From Fodinibius sp036381435 (GTDB taxonomy: Bacteria; Bacteroidota; Rhodothermia; Balneolales; Balneolaceae): a DNA stretch of 64,000 bases. Within the stretch, counting starts at the first letter, position 1. Each line of letters begins with the position of its first letter. The position numbers and the translations under genes were made by a program. The notes beneath the pieces were generated by a model. That model was not told the DNA's origin and ran no database searches. It saw only the letters and a list, made by a program, of their open reading frames with translations. This document shows, piece after piece, positions 51,765-59,366 of this stretch. The stretch covers positions 42,978-106,977 of the forward strand of contig DASVCW010000021.1 in NCBI GenBank assembly GCA_036381435.1. The letters run 5' to 3'.

Positions 51765-52814
51765 ATGAGTAACGAATTTCCGGAATTAAAAAACGATTTA
51801 CTGCTTCGGGCGCTCCGGGGAGAAAAGGTTGAACGTCCGCCCGTTTGGATGATGCGTCAGGCAGGGCGTTATCTGCCACAGTACATGGTGCTCCGCAAAA
51901 AGTACACTTTTTTTGAACGCGTGGAGACACCGGAGCTGGCCTGTGAGATCACTCTTCAGCCCATCGATGAAATTGGTCCCGATGCCGCCATCATCTTTTC
52001 AGATATTTTAACCGTTCCACAGGCTTTAGGGATTGACGTGGATCTGGTGAAAGGCAAAGGCCCGGTGATGGGAAATCCGATTCGAACTGTGGATGATGCC
52101 TTTTCAATTTTGGCAGAAGGTGTGCCGGAGAAATTGAGCCATGTGATGGAAGCGATCACCCTTACCCGGAAAGAGCTCAACGGGCGTGTTCCGTTAATCG
52201 GTTTTGCAGGTGCTCCATGGACACTTTTCTGTTATATAGTGGAGGGTGAAGGGTCCAAAAACTTTGCCAAAGCAAAAGCATTTTTGTACCAGCATCCAGA
52301 TGCGGCGCGACACGTGATTAAGGAACTGACCAAAGCTACGATTGACTATCTGAAAGCCCAGATTAAAGCCGGCGCACAGGTGGTGCAGGTTTTTGATTCG
52401 TGGGCAGGGCTGTTGAGTCCCGAAGATTTCAACGAATGGGCCATGCCCTATTTAATGGAGATTTGCAGCGCCATTGACGAAGTGCCGGTTATTCTGTTTG
52501 CCAAGGGCAGCTGGTATGCTATGGAGCGGCTCAGTTTTAAAAGCAAAGCGGATGCCCTGGGAATCGACTGGACTATCACTCCGGAATACGCTCGTGAAGC
52601 GACACGCGGAGACATCACCCTACAGGGAAATTATGATCCTTCAAAATTGCTGTCTCCTGTTAATGAAATTAAGAGGGATGTAAACCGAATGATTGATCGA
52701 TTTGGGCCGCAAAAATACATTGTAAACCTTGGTCACGGCATTTTGCCGAATATTCCCGTCGATCATGCTCGCGCTTTTGTGGATGCGGTGAAGGAGTATG
52801 AAGCCGCGGATTAG
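51765..52814 (+). CDS. hemE: uroporphyrinogen decarboxylase
   Basis: It decarboxylates the four acetate side chains of uroporphyrinogen III. The signature PPVWMMRQAGRYLPQY (about 23-40), FSDILTVPQALG, GFAGAPWTLFCYIVEG, FDSWAGLLSP and NLGHGILPNIPVDH are all present. Length 349 residues. Its last codons and TAG stop (GCC GCG GAT TAG) come from a spacer-repeat arm. Confidence 0.98.
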   Translation: MSNEFPELKNDLLLRALRGEKVERPPVWMMRQAGRYLPQYMVLRKKYTFFERVETPELACEITLQPIDEIGPDAAIIFSDILTVPQALGIDVDLVKGKGPVMGNPIRTVDDAFSILAEGVPEKLSHVMEAITLTRKELNGRVPLIGFAGAPWTLFCYIVEGEGSKNFAKAKAFLYQHPDAARHVIKELTKATIDYLKAQIKAGAQVVQVFDSWAGLLSPEDFNEWAMPYLMEICSAIDEVPVILFAKGSWYAMERLSFKSKADALGIDWTITPEYAREATRGDITLQGNYDPSKLLSPVNEIKRDVNRMIDRFGPQKYIVNLGHGILPNIPVDHARAFVDAVKEYEAAD

Positions 52815-52830
52815 CGCGGATGAACGCGGA
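52803..52830. repeat. single spacer-repeat arm after hemE
   Basis: GCCGCGGATTAGCGCGGATG is the left arm found in the other heme spacers, here supplying the hemE stop. The matching right arm before hemF is missing; the DUF559 unit lies where it would be expected. Confidence 0.75.
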
Positions 52831-52943
52831 AGTATTAGCCACCGCCGAAGCATCGGGGCACAGATGAGCATAGATTGTGTGGCACCCCGAAACGTTGGGA
52901 TGCCAGTAGGAATAGAGCTGGATATTTTTGAACAAGCAAGGAA

Positions 52944-53458
52944 AAGTCCCCCTTCGAAGGGGGTTCGGGGGATGATCAGGCAGCAAATTTTAAATAGCTG
53001 GTTTTTTGGCAAGGATGCAAAACGCTGATTCCAATGAAAACTGAACAAAACAATTTCGGCTATAATAAAAATCTAAAAGAGCTTGCCCGCAAGTTGCGGA
53101 AGGATTCTACCAAAGCGGAAATAAGGCTATGGACTGAATCATTACGGGCAGGAAAGATGATGAGTTATCAGTTTCTTCGTCAGCGTCCGGTATTAAATTT
53201 TATTGCTGACTTCATGTGCAAAGAACTTAAGCTTATCATTGAAGTTGATGGTGCAACTCATCATCGGGAAGAACAATGGTATAAGGACCAGGAACGGCAA
53301 AACGAATTGGAAGAATATGAGTTTACTATTTTGCGATTCACTGATGATGAAGTCATGAATGATCTTGAAAATGTAGAAAGAGCCATCTCAGGATGGATTG
53401 CCGATCATCCCCCTGCGCCCCCTTCTGCCATAGGCACGCCTTCGGCGGAAGAGGACTT
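52944..53458 (+). mobile_element. inverted-repeat-bounded DUF559 unit fused to hemF
   Basis: The left border (52944-52981) begins AAGTCCCCCTTCGAAGGGGG and ends GGGGGATGATCAGGC. The right border (53400-53458) in reverse complement begins AAGTCC and ends AGGGGGATGATCGGC. It is longer, with a GCCGAAGGC block in the middle, as at 6031-6083. Between them lies one DUF559 nuclease domain. The right border is translated as the linker into HemF. The unit is inferred from the symmetric borders. Confidence 0.65.
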
Positions 53459-54413
53459 AAAACCTTCTTTGAAACAGCGGTTTGCTTCCTATATTGAAAA
53501 TTTACAGGATGAAATTTGTAGCCGGTTAGAAGAAATCGACGGCAAAGCAAAATTTCTCCATGATGATTGGGAGCGAAATGGTGGGGGTGGTGGACATTCG
53601 CGGGTGATTGAAAAAGGAGCCGTTTTTGAAAAAGGCGGAGTGAATATTTCAACCGTACATGGGGAGTTACCCGAACTTATTCGGGAGCGGTTTGAAGTGG
53701 AACAAGGCTGGTTTTGGGCAGGCGGAATTTCACTTGTGATTCATCCCCAAAGTCCGATGATTCCCACGGTTCACGCTAATTTCCGGTACTTTGAGCTTTA
53801 TGATGATGCCGAAATGAACGATATTCGAGACCGCTGGTTTGGCGGCGGAGTGGATTTAACGCCGTACTATTTATGGGATGAAGATGGCGTTCATTTTCAC
53901 AGGGTCCTAAAGGAAGCTTGTGATGAACACGGTGAGGATTTGTATCCGCGGTTTAAAAAGGAGTGTGATGAGTATTTTTATAACGAGCATCGTTCCGAAG
54001 CCCGGGGAATAGGTGGTTTGTTTTTCGATTATTTGCGTCCCACCGAAGAGCGGTCTGCTGAAGACTGGTTTGATTTCGCCACAGAAGTAGGCGATGCTTT
54101 TTTAGCCAGCTATGTGCCCATTGTTGAGCGGCATATGGATGAACCTTATAACGAGCAACAGCGATATTTTCAGGAAATTCGTCGCGGGCGTTACGTGGAG
54201 TTTAATTTAATCCACGATCGTGGTACCTTATTCGGTTTGAAAACAGACGGACGAACGGAATCAATTTTGATGAGTCTGCCGCCGGAAGTTCGGTGGGATT
54301 ATGATTTCCAAGTTGAAGAAGGCAGCAGAGAAGCATATTTAATCGAACGGCTGAAAACCCCTATTGATTGGATCGCTTATGGGGAAGAAAAGGCCGCGGA
54401 TTTACGCGGATGA
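53034..54413 (+). CDS. hemF: DUF559 nuclease domain fused to aerobic coproporphyrinogen III oxidase
   Basis: Residues 1-122 are a DUF559/Vsr-like endonuclease domain: STKAEIRLW, FLRQRPVLNFIADFMCK, LIIEVDGATHH and ILRFTDDEV, with the E/D/ExD-type residues intact. Residues 123-141 (HPPAPPSAIGTPSAEED) are the translated right repeat. From about 142 the protein is a full HemF: FLHDDWERNGGGGGHSRVI, VHANFRYFELY, WFGGGVDLTPYYLWDED, GIGGLFFDYL and RGRYVEFNLIHDRGTLFGL. Aerobic HemF converts coproporphyrinogen III to protoporphyrinogen IX. No ATG lies near the HemF domain start (a TTG at 53469 is the nearest candidate). Confidence 0.9.
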   Translation: MKTEQNNFGYNKNLKELARKLRKDSTKAEIRLWTESLRAGKMMSYQFLRQRPVLNFIADFMCKELKLIIEVDGATHHREEQWYKDQERQNELEEYEFTILRFTDDEVMNDLENVERAISGWIADHPPAPPSAIGTPSAEEDLKPSLKQRFASYIENLQDEICSRLEEIDGKAKFLHDDWERNGGGGGHSRVIEKGAVFEKGGVNISTVHGELPELIRERFEVEQGWFWAGGISLVIHPQSPMIPTVHANFRYFELYDDAEMNDIRDRWFGGGVDLTPYYLWDEDGVHFHRVLKEACDEHGEDLYPRFKKECDEYFYNEHRSEARGIGGLFFDYLRPTEERSAEDWFDFATEVGDAFLASYVPIVERHMDEPYNEQQRYFQEIRRGRYVEFNLIHDRGTLFGLKTDGRTESILMSLPPEVRWDYDFQVEEGSREAYLIERLKTPIDWIAYGEEKAADLRG

Positions 54414-54504
54414 AACGGATTTTTTGGCATAAGCCCTGAAGCATCGCAGTTAGTTTAAAATATATAATCTGCTCAAATCAGTTTTATCCGTTTTATCTGC
54501 GTTC
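54393..54504. repeat. stop-to-start spacer repeat between hemF and hemB
   Basis: Left arm GCCGCGGATTTACGCGGATG supplies the hemF stop. The right arm is TTTTATCCGTTTTATCTGCGTTC, 20 bp before the hemB start. TGGCATAAGCCCTGAAGCATCG lies between. Confidence 0.8.
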
Positions 54505-54523
54505 AATTTAAAGTTATAGATTT

Positions 54524-55519
54524 ATGACACACGGACAATTTCCATACATACGGGGACGGCGGTTGCGGACAAGTGCGGCGATTCGTGATATGGTAGCTGA
54601 ACACAGCCTTAAACCGGCTGATTTTATCGCCCCTGTTTTTGTGATGGAAGGCCAAAATGAGAAAGTGGAAATCCCTTCCATGCCCGATTATTACCGCTAT
54701 ACCTTAGATTTACTACTTGATGAAGTGAAAGAGCTTCAGGAAGCGGGAATCCGATCGGTGCTGGTTTTTGCCAAGGTGCCTGATGAGAAAAAAGATAATG
54801 AAGGTACTGAAGCATTGAATCCTGATGGCCTCATGCAAAAAGCGGTTCGGACGATCAAAGATGAGTTTACCGAAATGTTGGTGATGACTGATGTGGCGAT
54901 GGATCCTTATTCCAGTTACGGACACGACGGTATCGTGAAAGATGGAGAAATTCTGAATGATGAATCGGCAGAAGTGCTGGCAAAAGTGGCGGTAAGTCAC
55001 GCCGAAGCCGGAGCCGATATGGTGGCACCATCAGATATGATGGACGGACGAATTGGAACTATGCGCCAGCTTTTGGATTCAAAAGGCTTCAAACATACCG
55101 GAATTATGGCTTATAGCGCGAAGTATGCATCAAGTTATTACGGTCCGTTTCGTGATGCACTGGATTCCGCTCCCGGTTTTGGTGATAAGAAAACGTATCA
55201 AATGAATCCGGCGAATGTAAAAGAAGCCATCAGAGAAGCCAGGCTTGATGAGCAGGAAGGAGCTGATATTATAATGGTGAAGCCGGGGCTGCCTTATCTG
55301 GATATCGTTCGTGCGGTAAAAGAAAATGTAAATGTACCCGTTTCGGTTTATAATGTGTCCGGCGAATATGCAATGCTTAAAGCCGCTGCGGAAAAAGGCT
55401 GGCTGAATGAAGAAGAAGCTATGATGGAAGCACTGATTGGCTTCAAAAGGGCAGGCGCTGATTTGATCGCCACCTATTTTGCGAAACAAGCATCGAAAGT
55501 CATTATGGAACACGGATAA
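54524..55519 (+). CDS. hemB: porphobilinogen synthase (ALA dehydratase), metal site of Mg type
   Basis: It condenses two 5-aminolevulinates. The protein is 331 residues. ADFIAPVFV, then VMTDVAMDPYSSYGHDGIV carries Asp where zinc-dependent enzymes have Cys. The Schiff-base lysines are in AYSAKYASSYYGPFRDA (about 205) and IIMVKPGLPYLDIV (about 258). Octamer-type N-terminal arm residues are present. Its last residues and TAA (GAA CAC GGA TAA) are part of a repeat arm. Confidence 0.98.
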   Translation: MTHGQFPYIRGRRLRTSAAIRDMVAEHSLKPADFIAPVFVMEGQNEKVEIPSMPDYYRYTLDLLLDEVKELQEAGIRSVLVFAKVPDEKKDNEGTEALNPDGLMQKAVRTIKDEFTEMLVMTDVAMDPYSSYGHDGIVKDGEILNDESAEVLAKVAVSHAEAGADMVAPSDMMDGRIGTMRQLLDSKGFKHTGIMAYSAKYASSYYGPFRDALDSAPGFGDKKTYQMNPANVKEAIREARLDEQEGADIIMVKPGLPYLDIVRAVKENVNVPVSVYNVSGEYAMLKAAAEKGWLNEEEAMMEALIGFKRAGADLIATYFAKQASKVIMEHG

Positions 55520-55540
55520 ACACAGATTAAACGGATATAA
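55508..55540. repeat. spacer-repeat arm after hemB
   Basis: GAACACGGATAAACACAG followed by ATTAAACGGATA supplies the hemB stop. No clear right arm follows; a different palindrome occupies the spacer. Confidence 0.6.
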
Positions 55541-55555
55541 AATATATAATGAAAA

Positions 55556-55635
55556 TGTCATGCTGAATTTATTTCAGCATCTATAACTGATATTTAGTTA
55601 AAAGCTACAGATCCTGAAACAAGTTCAGGATGACA
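55556..55635. repeat. TGTCATGCTGAA...TTCAGGATGACA inverted repeat
   Basis: Left TGTCATGCTGAATTTATTTC, right GAAACAAGTTCAGGATGACA. The two arms pair as inverted copies over about 80 bp, between hemB and hemL. Confidence 0.8.
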
Positions 55636-55662
55636 TGACTTTTAGATAGTAAATTGAGACAT

Positions 55663-56961
55663 ATGTTAGAAACAAGTAAAGAATTATTTGAGAGGGCTCA
55701 GCAGTTTATCCCGGGAGGAGTGAATTCACCCGCCCGCGCTTTTAAATCGGTTGGAGGAACACCGGTCTTTTTTGAAAAAGCTGAAGGCTCCATCCTCATT
55801 GATGTGGATGGCAAAGAATATATTGATTATGTGGGCTCGTGGGGGCCTATGATTTTAGGTCATTCCTACAAACCGGTGATTCAAGCGGTAAAAGAGGCCG
55901 CGGCAAAATCCACCTCATTCGGCGCGCCAACAGAGATTGAGATAAAAATGGCGGAACTGGTGAAGCGGATGGTTCCGACAGTGGATAAGATCAGAATGGT
56001 GAACTCGGGGACTGAAGCCTGTATGAGTGCCATTCGAGTAGCCCGCGGTTATACCGGGAAGGACAAAATCATCAAATTTGAAGGAAATTATCATGGTCAT
56101 GCCGATTCATTTCTGATCAAAGCCGGCAGCGGCGCTTTGACTTTAGGGGCACCTAATAGTCCCGGTGTTACCGAAGGTACGGCAAAAGATACTTTGGCAG
56201 CTGATTACAATGACTTGAATTCTGTAAAGAAACTGTTTAATGAACATGAAGGGGAGGTGGCTGCTGTTATTGTAGAGCCGGTGGCCGGAAATATGGGTTG
56301 CATTCCTCCTAAGGAAGGATTTTTAGCCGGACTGCGTGAACTTTGTGACGCATATGAAGCTGTACTCATTTTTGATGAAGTGATGACCGGTTTTCGTGTT
56401 GCCAAAGGCGGGGCCCAGGAACTTTATGGGGTAACAGCCGATTTAGTAACCTTCGGCAAAATTATTGGGGCAGGATTGCCTGTAGGCGCTTTTGGGGGCA
56501 AGCAGGAAACGATGGATGTTGTTTCTCCTGTCGGACCAGTATATCAGGCGGGAACATTGTCGGGGAATCCACTAGCGATGGCAGCAGGTTATGCATTGCT
56601 GTCTGAGTTGCAGGAAAATCCTGTTCATTATGATGAATTGGAAGAAAAAACTACCTTTCTTTTTTCAGGGCTGAAGGAAGCTTTTGCAGCTCATGATATT
56701 CCGGTCCGGCTGAACCGGGTGGGCTCGATGATGAGCGCTTTCTTTACAGATGAAAGGGTAACAGATTTCAAATCGGCTCAAACCACGGATGAAAAATTAT
56801 TCAGCTTGTTTTTTCATGAAATGTTAAAAAATGGAGTTTATCTTCCTCCGTCGCCTTATGAGTCATGGTTTTTGGCCAATTCATTGACCGAAGAAACCCT
56901 GAATAAAACAATCGAAGCTGCTGAAAAATCTTTACATTCAGCCCTTAAAAAAGTTGAGTGA
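55663..56961 (+). CDS. hemL: glutamate-1-semialdehyde 2,1-aminomutase
   Basis: It converts glutamate-1-semialdehyde to 5-aminolevulinate using PLP. The ATG at 55663 is preferred over the TTG at 55654. PGGVNSPARAFKSVGG opens the protein. NSGTEACMSAIRVARGYTG and FEGNYHGHADSFL follow, and the PLP Lys is in VTFGKIIGAGLPVGAFGG. YQAGTLSGNP is conserved. Length 432 residues. It is the last heme gene of the run. Confidence 0.98.
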   Translation: MLETSKELFERAQQFIPGGVNSPARAFKSVGGTPVFFEKAEGSILIDVDGKEYIDYVGSWGPMILGHSYKPVIQAVKEAAAKSTSFGAPTEIEIKMAELVKRMVPTVDKIRMVNSGTEACMSAIRVARGYTGKDKIIKFEGNYHGHADSFLIKAGSGALTLGAPNSPGVTEGTAKDTLAADYNDLNSVKKLFNEHEGEVAAVIVEPVAGNMGCIPPKEGFLAGLRELCDAYEAVLIFDEVMTGFRVAKGGAQELYGVTADLVTFGKIIGAGLPVGAFGGKQETMDVVSPVGPVYQAGTLSGNPLAMAAGYALLSELQENPVHYDELEEKTTFLFSGLKEAFAAHDIPVRLNRVGSMMSAFFTDERVTDFKSAQTTDEKLFSLFFHEMLKNGVYLPPSPYESWFLANSLTEETLNKTIEAAEKSLHSALKKVE

Positions 56962-57018
56962 ATATTTCGTAAAATTTATTTAAACGAAGTTTTAAAGTAA
57001 CCTCATTATTCTACTTAT

Positions 57019-57181
57019 TGTCATTCCGAGCGAAGACTCTTTTGGTTTTTAAAAGAGTCGGAGTCGAGGAATCTCATCCGTTCTGAACTATCTGCTATTT
57101 ATGACTTGGCAGCCATTTATAGCGGATGAGATTTCTCCACTGCGTCCCGATAAAAGCATCGGGACTTCGGTCGAAATGACA
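57019..57181. repeat. 163-bp imperfect palindrome
   Basis: Left half TGTCATTCCGAGCGAAGACTC, GAGGAATCTCATCCG. Right half in reverse complement TGTCATTTCGACCGAAGTCCC, GGAGAAATCTCATCCGC. It lies between hemL and the small membrane protein, and a decayed copy is at 14300-14430. No gene is in it. Confidence 0.85.
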
Positions 57182-57225
57182 TCAAGGATTTAAATTTATC
57201 TTGAACTCACGTTATTATCTATCAG

Positions 57226-57543
57226 ATGGAAGAAAAGATTGAAAAACTAAAAAAGCGGTGGGGCGTAGATAGCTGGGGAGGCTTGTTGCTCATCCTGTTT
57301 ATTTTCTCTATTACCGGAATGAGTGCTTTATACGTCCGGCAATTTGTGTTTTCGTGGGTGGGTATTACCGAAGCAACGCCCATCTGGATTGAAGGTATTG
57401 CCTGGATTTTAGTCGTTTTTCCATCTTACCAGCTTTTGTTCTTGCTCTATGGATTTCTTTTTGGCCAGTTTGATTTTGTATGGCAGTTCGAGAAGAAAAG
57501 CCTGGGCAGAATTAAGAGTTTATTTGTGCGGAGTGGCCGATAA
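57226..57543 (+). CDS. DUF6787-type small membrane protein
   Basis: A 105-residue protein with two or three membrane helices (about 20-42 and 53-80). It has the motif IEKLKKRWGVDSWGGLLLILFIFSITG at the N-terminus and LLFLLYGFLFGQFDFVWQFEKK at the C-terminus. This strongly resembles the Bacteroidota DUF6787 family. No function is known. Confidence 0.8.
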   Translation: MEEKIEKLKKRWGVDSWGGLLLILFIFSITGMSALYVRQFVFSWVGITEATPIWIEGIAWILVVFPSYQLLFLLYGFLFGQFDFVWQFEKKSLGRIKSLFVRSGR

Positions 57544-57636
57544 AATCAAGTTAACTTGCTATTCCACAAAGCTTCACTAAGAAGCAGGAAGTTACGCGAA
57601 GAGCAGGAAAGATTTATAGGAGAGATAAAATAACAT

Positions 57637-57766
57637 GAGCTTAGGCGGGCATCCCTGTCGACAAAGACAGAAACTTATTTTTCTGTCTTTAAAATAAAGA
57701 GTATTGTCAAGCAATACCATTTCCCAGGAATTTCTAACGGCGGGCAAGATGCCCGTCCTACATGTC
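57637..57766. repeat. REP-type hairpins (GGCGGGCAAGATGCCCG)
   Basis: AGGCGGGCATCCCTGTCGACA and, 80 bp on, GGCGGGCAAGATGCCCGTCC form a pair of GGGCA...TGCCC-type hairpins. They match the repeats clustered just before the Y1 transposase at 63310-63583, so this is likely an ORF-less REPIN of the same family. Confidence 0.7.
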
Positions 57767-57812
57767 ATCGTTTTTCACATTAACAGCGCAGAATGTTATC
57801 TGCAAAGGCAAA

Positions 57813-58175
57813 TTACCCTTTCTTAAGTTTGTCGAGCTTTTTCTGTTTTTTACGCGGAAGTGCATCAACCACCAGGTTATAGGAGTCTTTAATCCACTCT
57901 TTAATTAATTCATCATCCAGATCTCCTTTTGGATCGATAGTATTCCAGTGGCGCTTGTTCATATGATAGCCGGGTTCAATCTCCTTATAAAGATTGCGAA
58001 GCATGGCCGCTTTAACAGGGTCACACTTTAGATTGATGCCATCAAACTTATCCACATCGGTAAGAGCAAAAATTTTGTCCATCACTTTAAAAGCGAGGGT
58101 TTTATCATCAAAAGGGAAATCTTCGGTTACGCCATCAAACGAAAGGCAAAATTCTCTGAAGTCTTCTATATTCAT
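57813..58175 (-). CDS. MmcQ/YjbR-family protein
   Basis: A 120-residue double-wing DNA-binding-fold protein. MNIEDFREFCLSFDGVTEDFPFDDKTLAFKVMDKIFAL is the family start, and LKCDP and GYHMNKRHWNTIDPKGDL are the central signatures. Its role is unknown; DNA binding is inferred only from the fold. It ends in a Lys-rich tail. It is monocistronic. Confidence 0.93.
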   Translation of the reverse strand: MNIEDFREFCLSFDGVTEDFPFDDKTLAFKVMDKIFALTDVDKFDGINLKCDPVKAAMLRNLYKEIEPGYHMNKRHWNTIDPKGDLDDELIKEWIKDSYNLVVDALPRKKQKKLDKLKKG

Positions 58176-58425
58176 GTAAATTATTTTGTAGAAAATGGTT
58201 ATTTATCTGCCATTTTAGTTCAATTTAAGGCAGATAATCTGTCAGGCCCCGTTCTGTTATGTACTGTTTAAATCTGTTAAAGCGGATTTCACTCCGTTTC
58301 AAGACTGCTTTTTTAATTACCGTTAAGTTATAATAATGATCGGGAACTGCAAGTATAATTTTTGTTTTGCTTTTGTAGTAAGAAATACTACAGGGTTAAG
58401 GGGAAGTGAATCTTTACAATATTAT

Positions 58426-58800
58426 TTACAGCCTTTTCCAGACAGCAAGTGCGAATAAAATCCACGATGCGATAAAGCAAAGTCCGCCAATGGGGGTAAT
58501 TGCACCAAGCCAACGAACGCCGCTTATAGAAAGTATGTAAAGGCTGCCAGAAAAGATGAGGATGCCGGCCATCATCAGCCATCCTGACCATTTTAGAGAA
58601 TCGGAATCAGGCAGGTAATGAGCGGTGAGGCCAAGAATCAAAAGGCCGATGGCATGATAAAAATGATAGGCGACGGCGGTTTCAAAAATGCCAAGCATTT
58701 CATCCGAAAGCGTTTTTTTCAGTCCGTGAGCGCCAAACGCTCCCAGCATCACTGCCAGGGCCATAGCAATACTTCCTGCCACTAAAAATAATTTCTGCAT
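58426..58800 (-). CDS. DUF423 membrane protein
   Basis: A 124-residue membrane protein with four helices. The family signature AVMLGAFGAHGLKKTL lies near residue 17, followed by YHFYHAIGLLILG. The function of DUF423 (YgdD) proteins is unknown. It starts two bases after the upstream gene's stop, so the two are co-transcribed. Confidence 0.93.
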   Translation of the reverse strand: MQKLFLVAGSIAMALAVMLGAFGAHGLKKTLSDEMLGIFETAVAYHFYHAIGLLILGLTAHYLPDSDSLKWSGWLMMAGILIFSGSLYILSISGVRWLGAITPIGGLCFIASWILFALAVWKRL

Positions 58801-58802
58801 AG

Positions 58803-59189
58803 TTATAGTTTTTTAAACCGGAATCCTGACCAGTTTTTATTAATGGAAACCATGGCCACTCCTTTCAAATTCAGGGTTTTGCCAAATTCATGAATAGAAT
58901 CGCGGTTGATGTCTGTCTGAACTGAAGAACTGCCTTTGTGATAGGCCAGCCATAAGGCGCCATTTTGTTTAATTTGCTGCGCAAGTAGAGGCAGCTCCTG
59001 CTCCAGCATCTCCCGATTTTCAATAAAACCAAGCACAAAATCCAGACTCTCACCATCAGAGTTTTTGAGAAGTTCAACATCATCGGGAAGTCCGCCCATT
59101 AAATCATCAAGGTTGTCGGGCGCATTAAAAAAGCTAATTTTCATGCCCGGCTTGATATGCATTTTTTCAGCAACGGTTTTTGAAGGCAT
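58803..59189 (-). CDS. DUF3052-type small protein
   Basis: A 128-residue cytoplasmic protein. TVAEKMHIKPGMKISFFNAP at the start, LDFVLGF in the middle and GALWLAYHKGSSSVQTDINRDSI at the end match the DUF3052 pattern. No function is recognised. It is the first gene of a two-gene operon with the DUF423 protein. Confidence 0.85.
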   Translation of the reverse strand: MPSKTVAEKMHIKPGMKISFFNAPDNLDDLMGGLPDDVELLKNSDGESLDFVLGFIENREMLEQELPLLAQQIKQNGALWLAYHKGSSSVQTDINRDSIHEFGKTLNLKGVAMVSINKNWSGFRFKKL

Positions 59190-59310
59190 CAGCAGCAGTT
59201 TGGATTAAAACTCATGCTGAAGGTAATCAATATTGGAGTAAAAGTATGTTTTTAGGAAAAACAATATAGAAGAGTTGTTTTCAAGAGCTATGAGAAGTTA
59301 TCGGGAACTT

Positions 59311-59352
59311 CCTGTCAATAGCGCAGGAATTAATTCCCGCGCTATTGATAGG
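59311..59352. terminator. 42-bp palindrome downstream of the BON-domain gene
   Basis: CTGTCAATAGCGCAGGAATT and AATTCCCGCGCTATTGATAG form an almost complete palindrome, 15 bp past the BON-gene stop on the minus strand. It lacks a T-run, so termination is uncertain; a dispersed repeat is the alternative. Confidence 0.55.
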
Positions 59353-59366
59353 ACTGATCAGATTTT

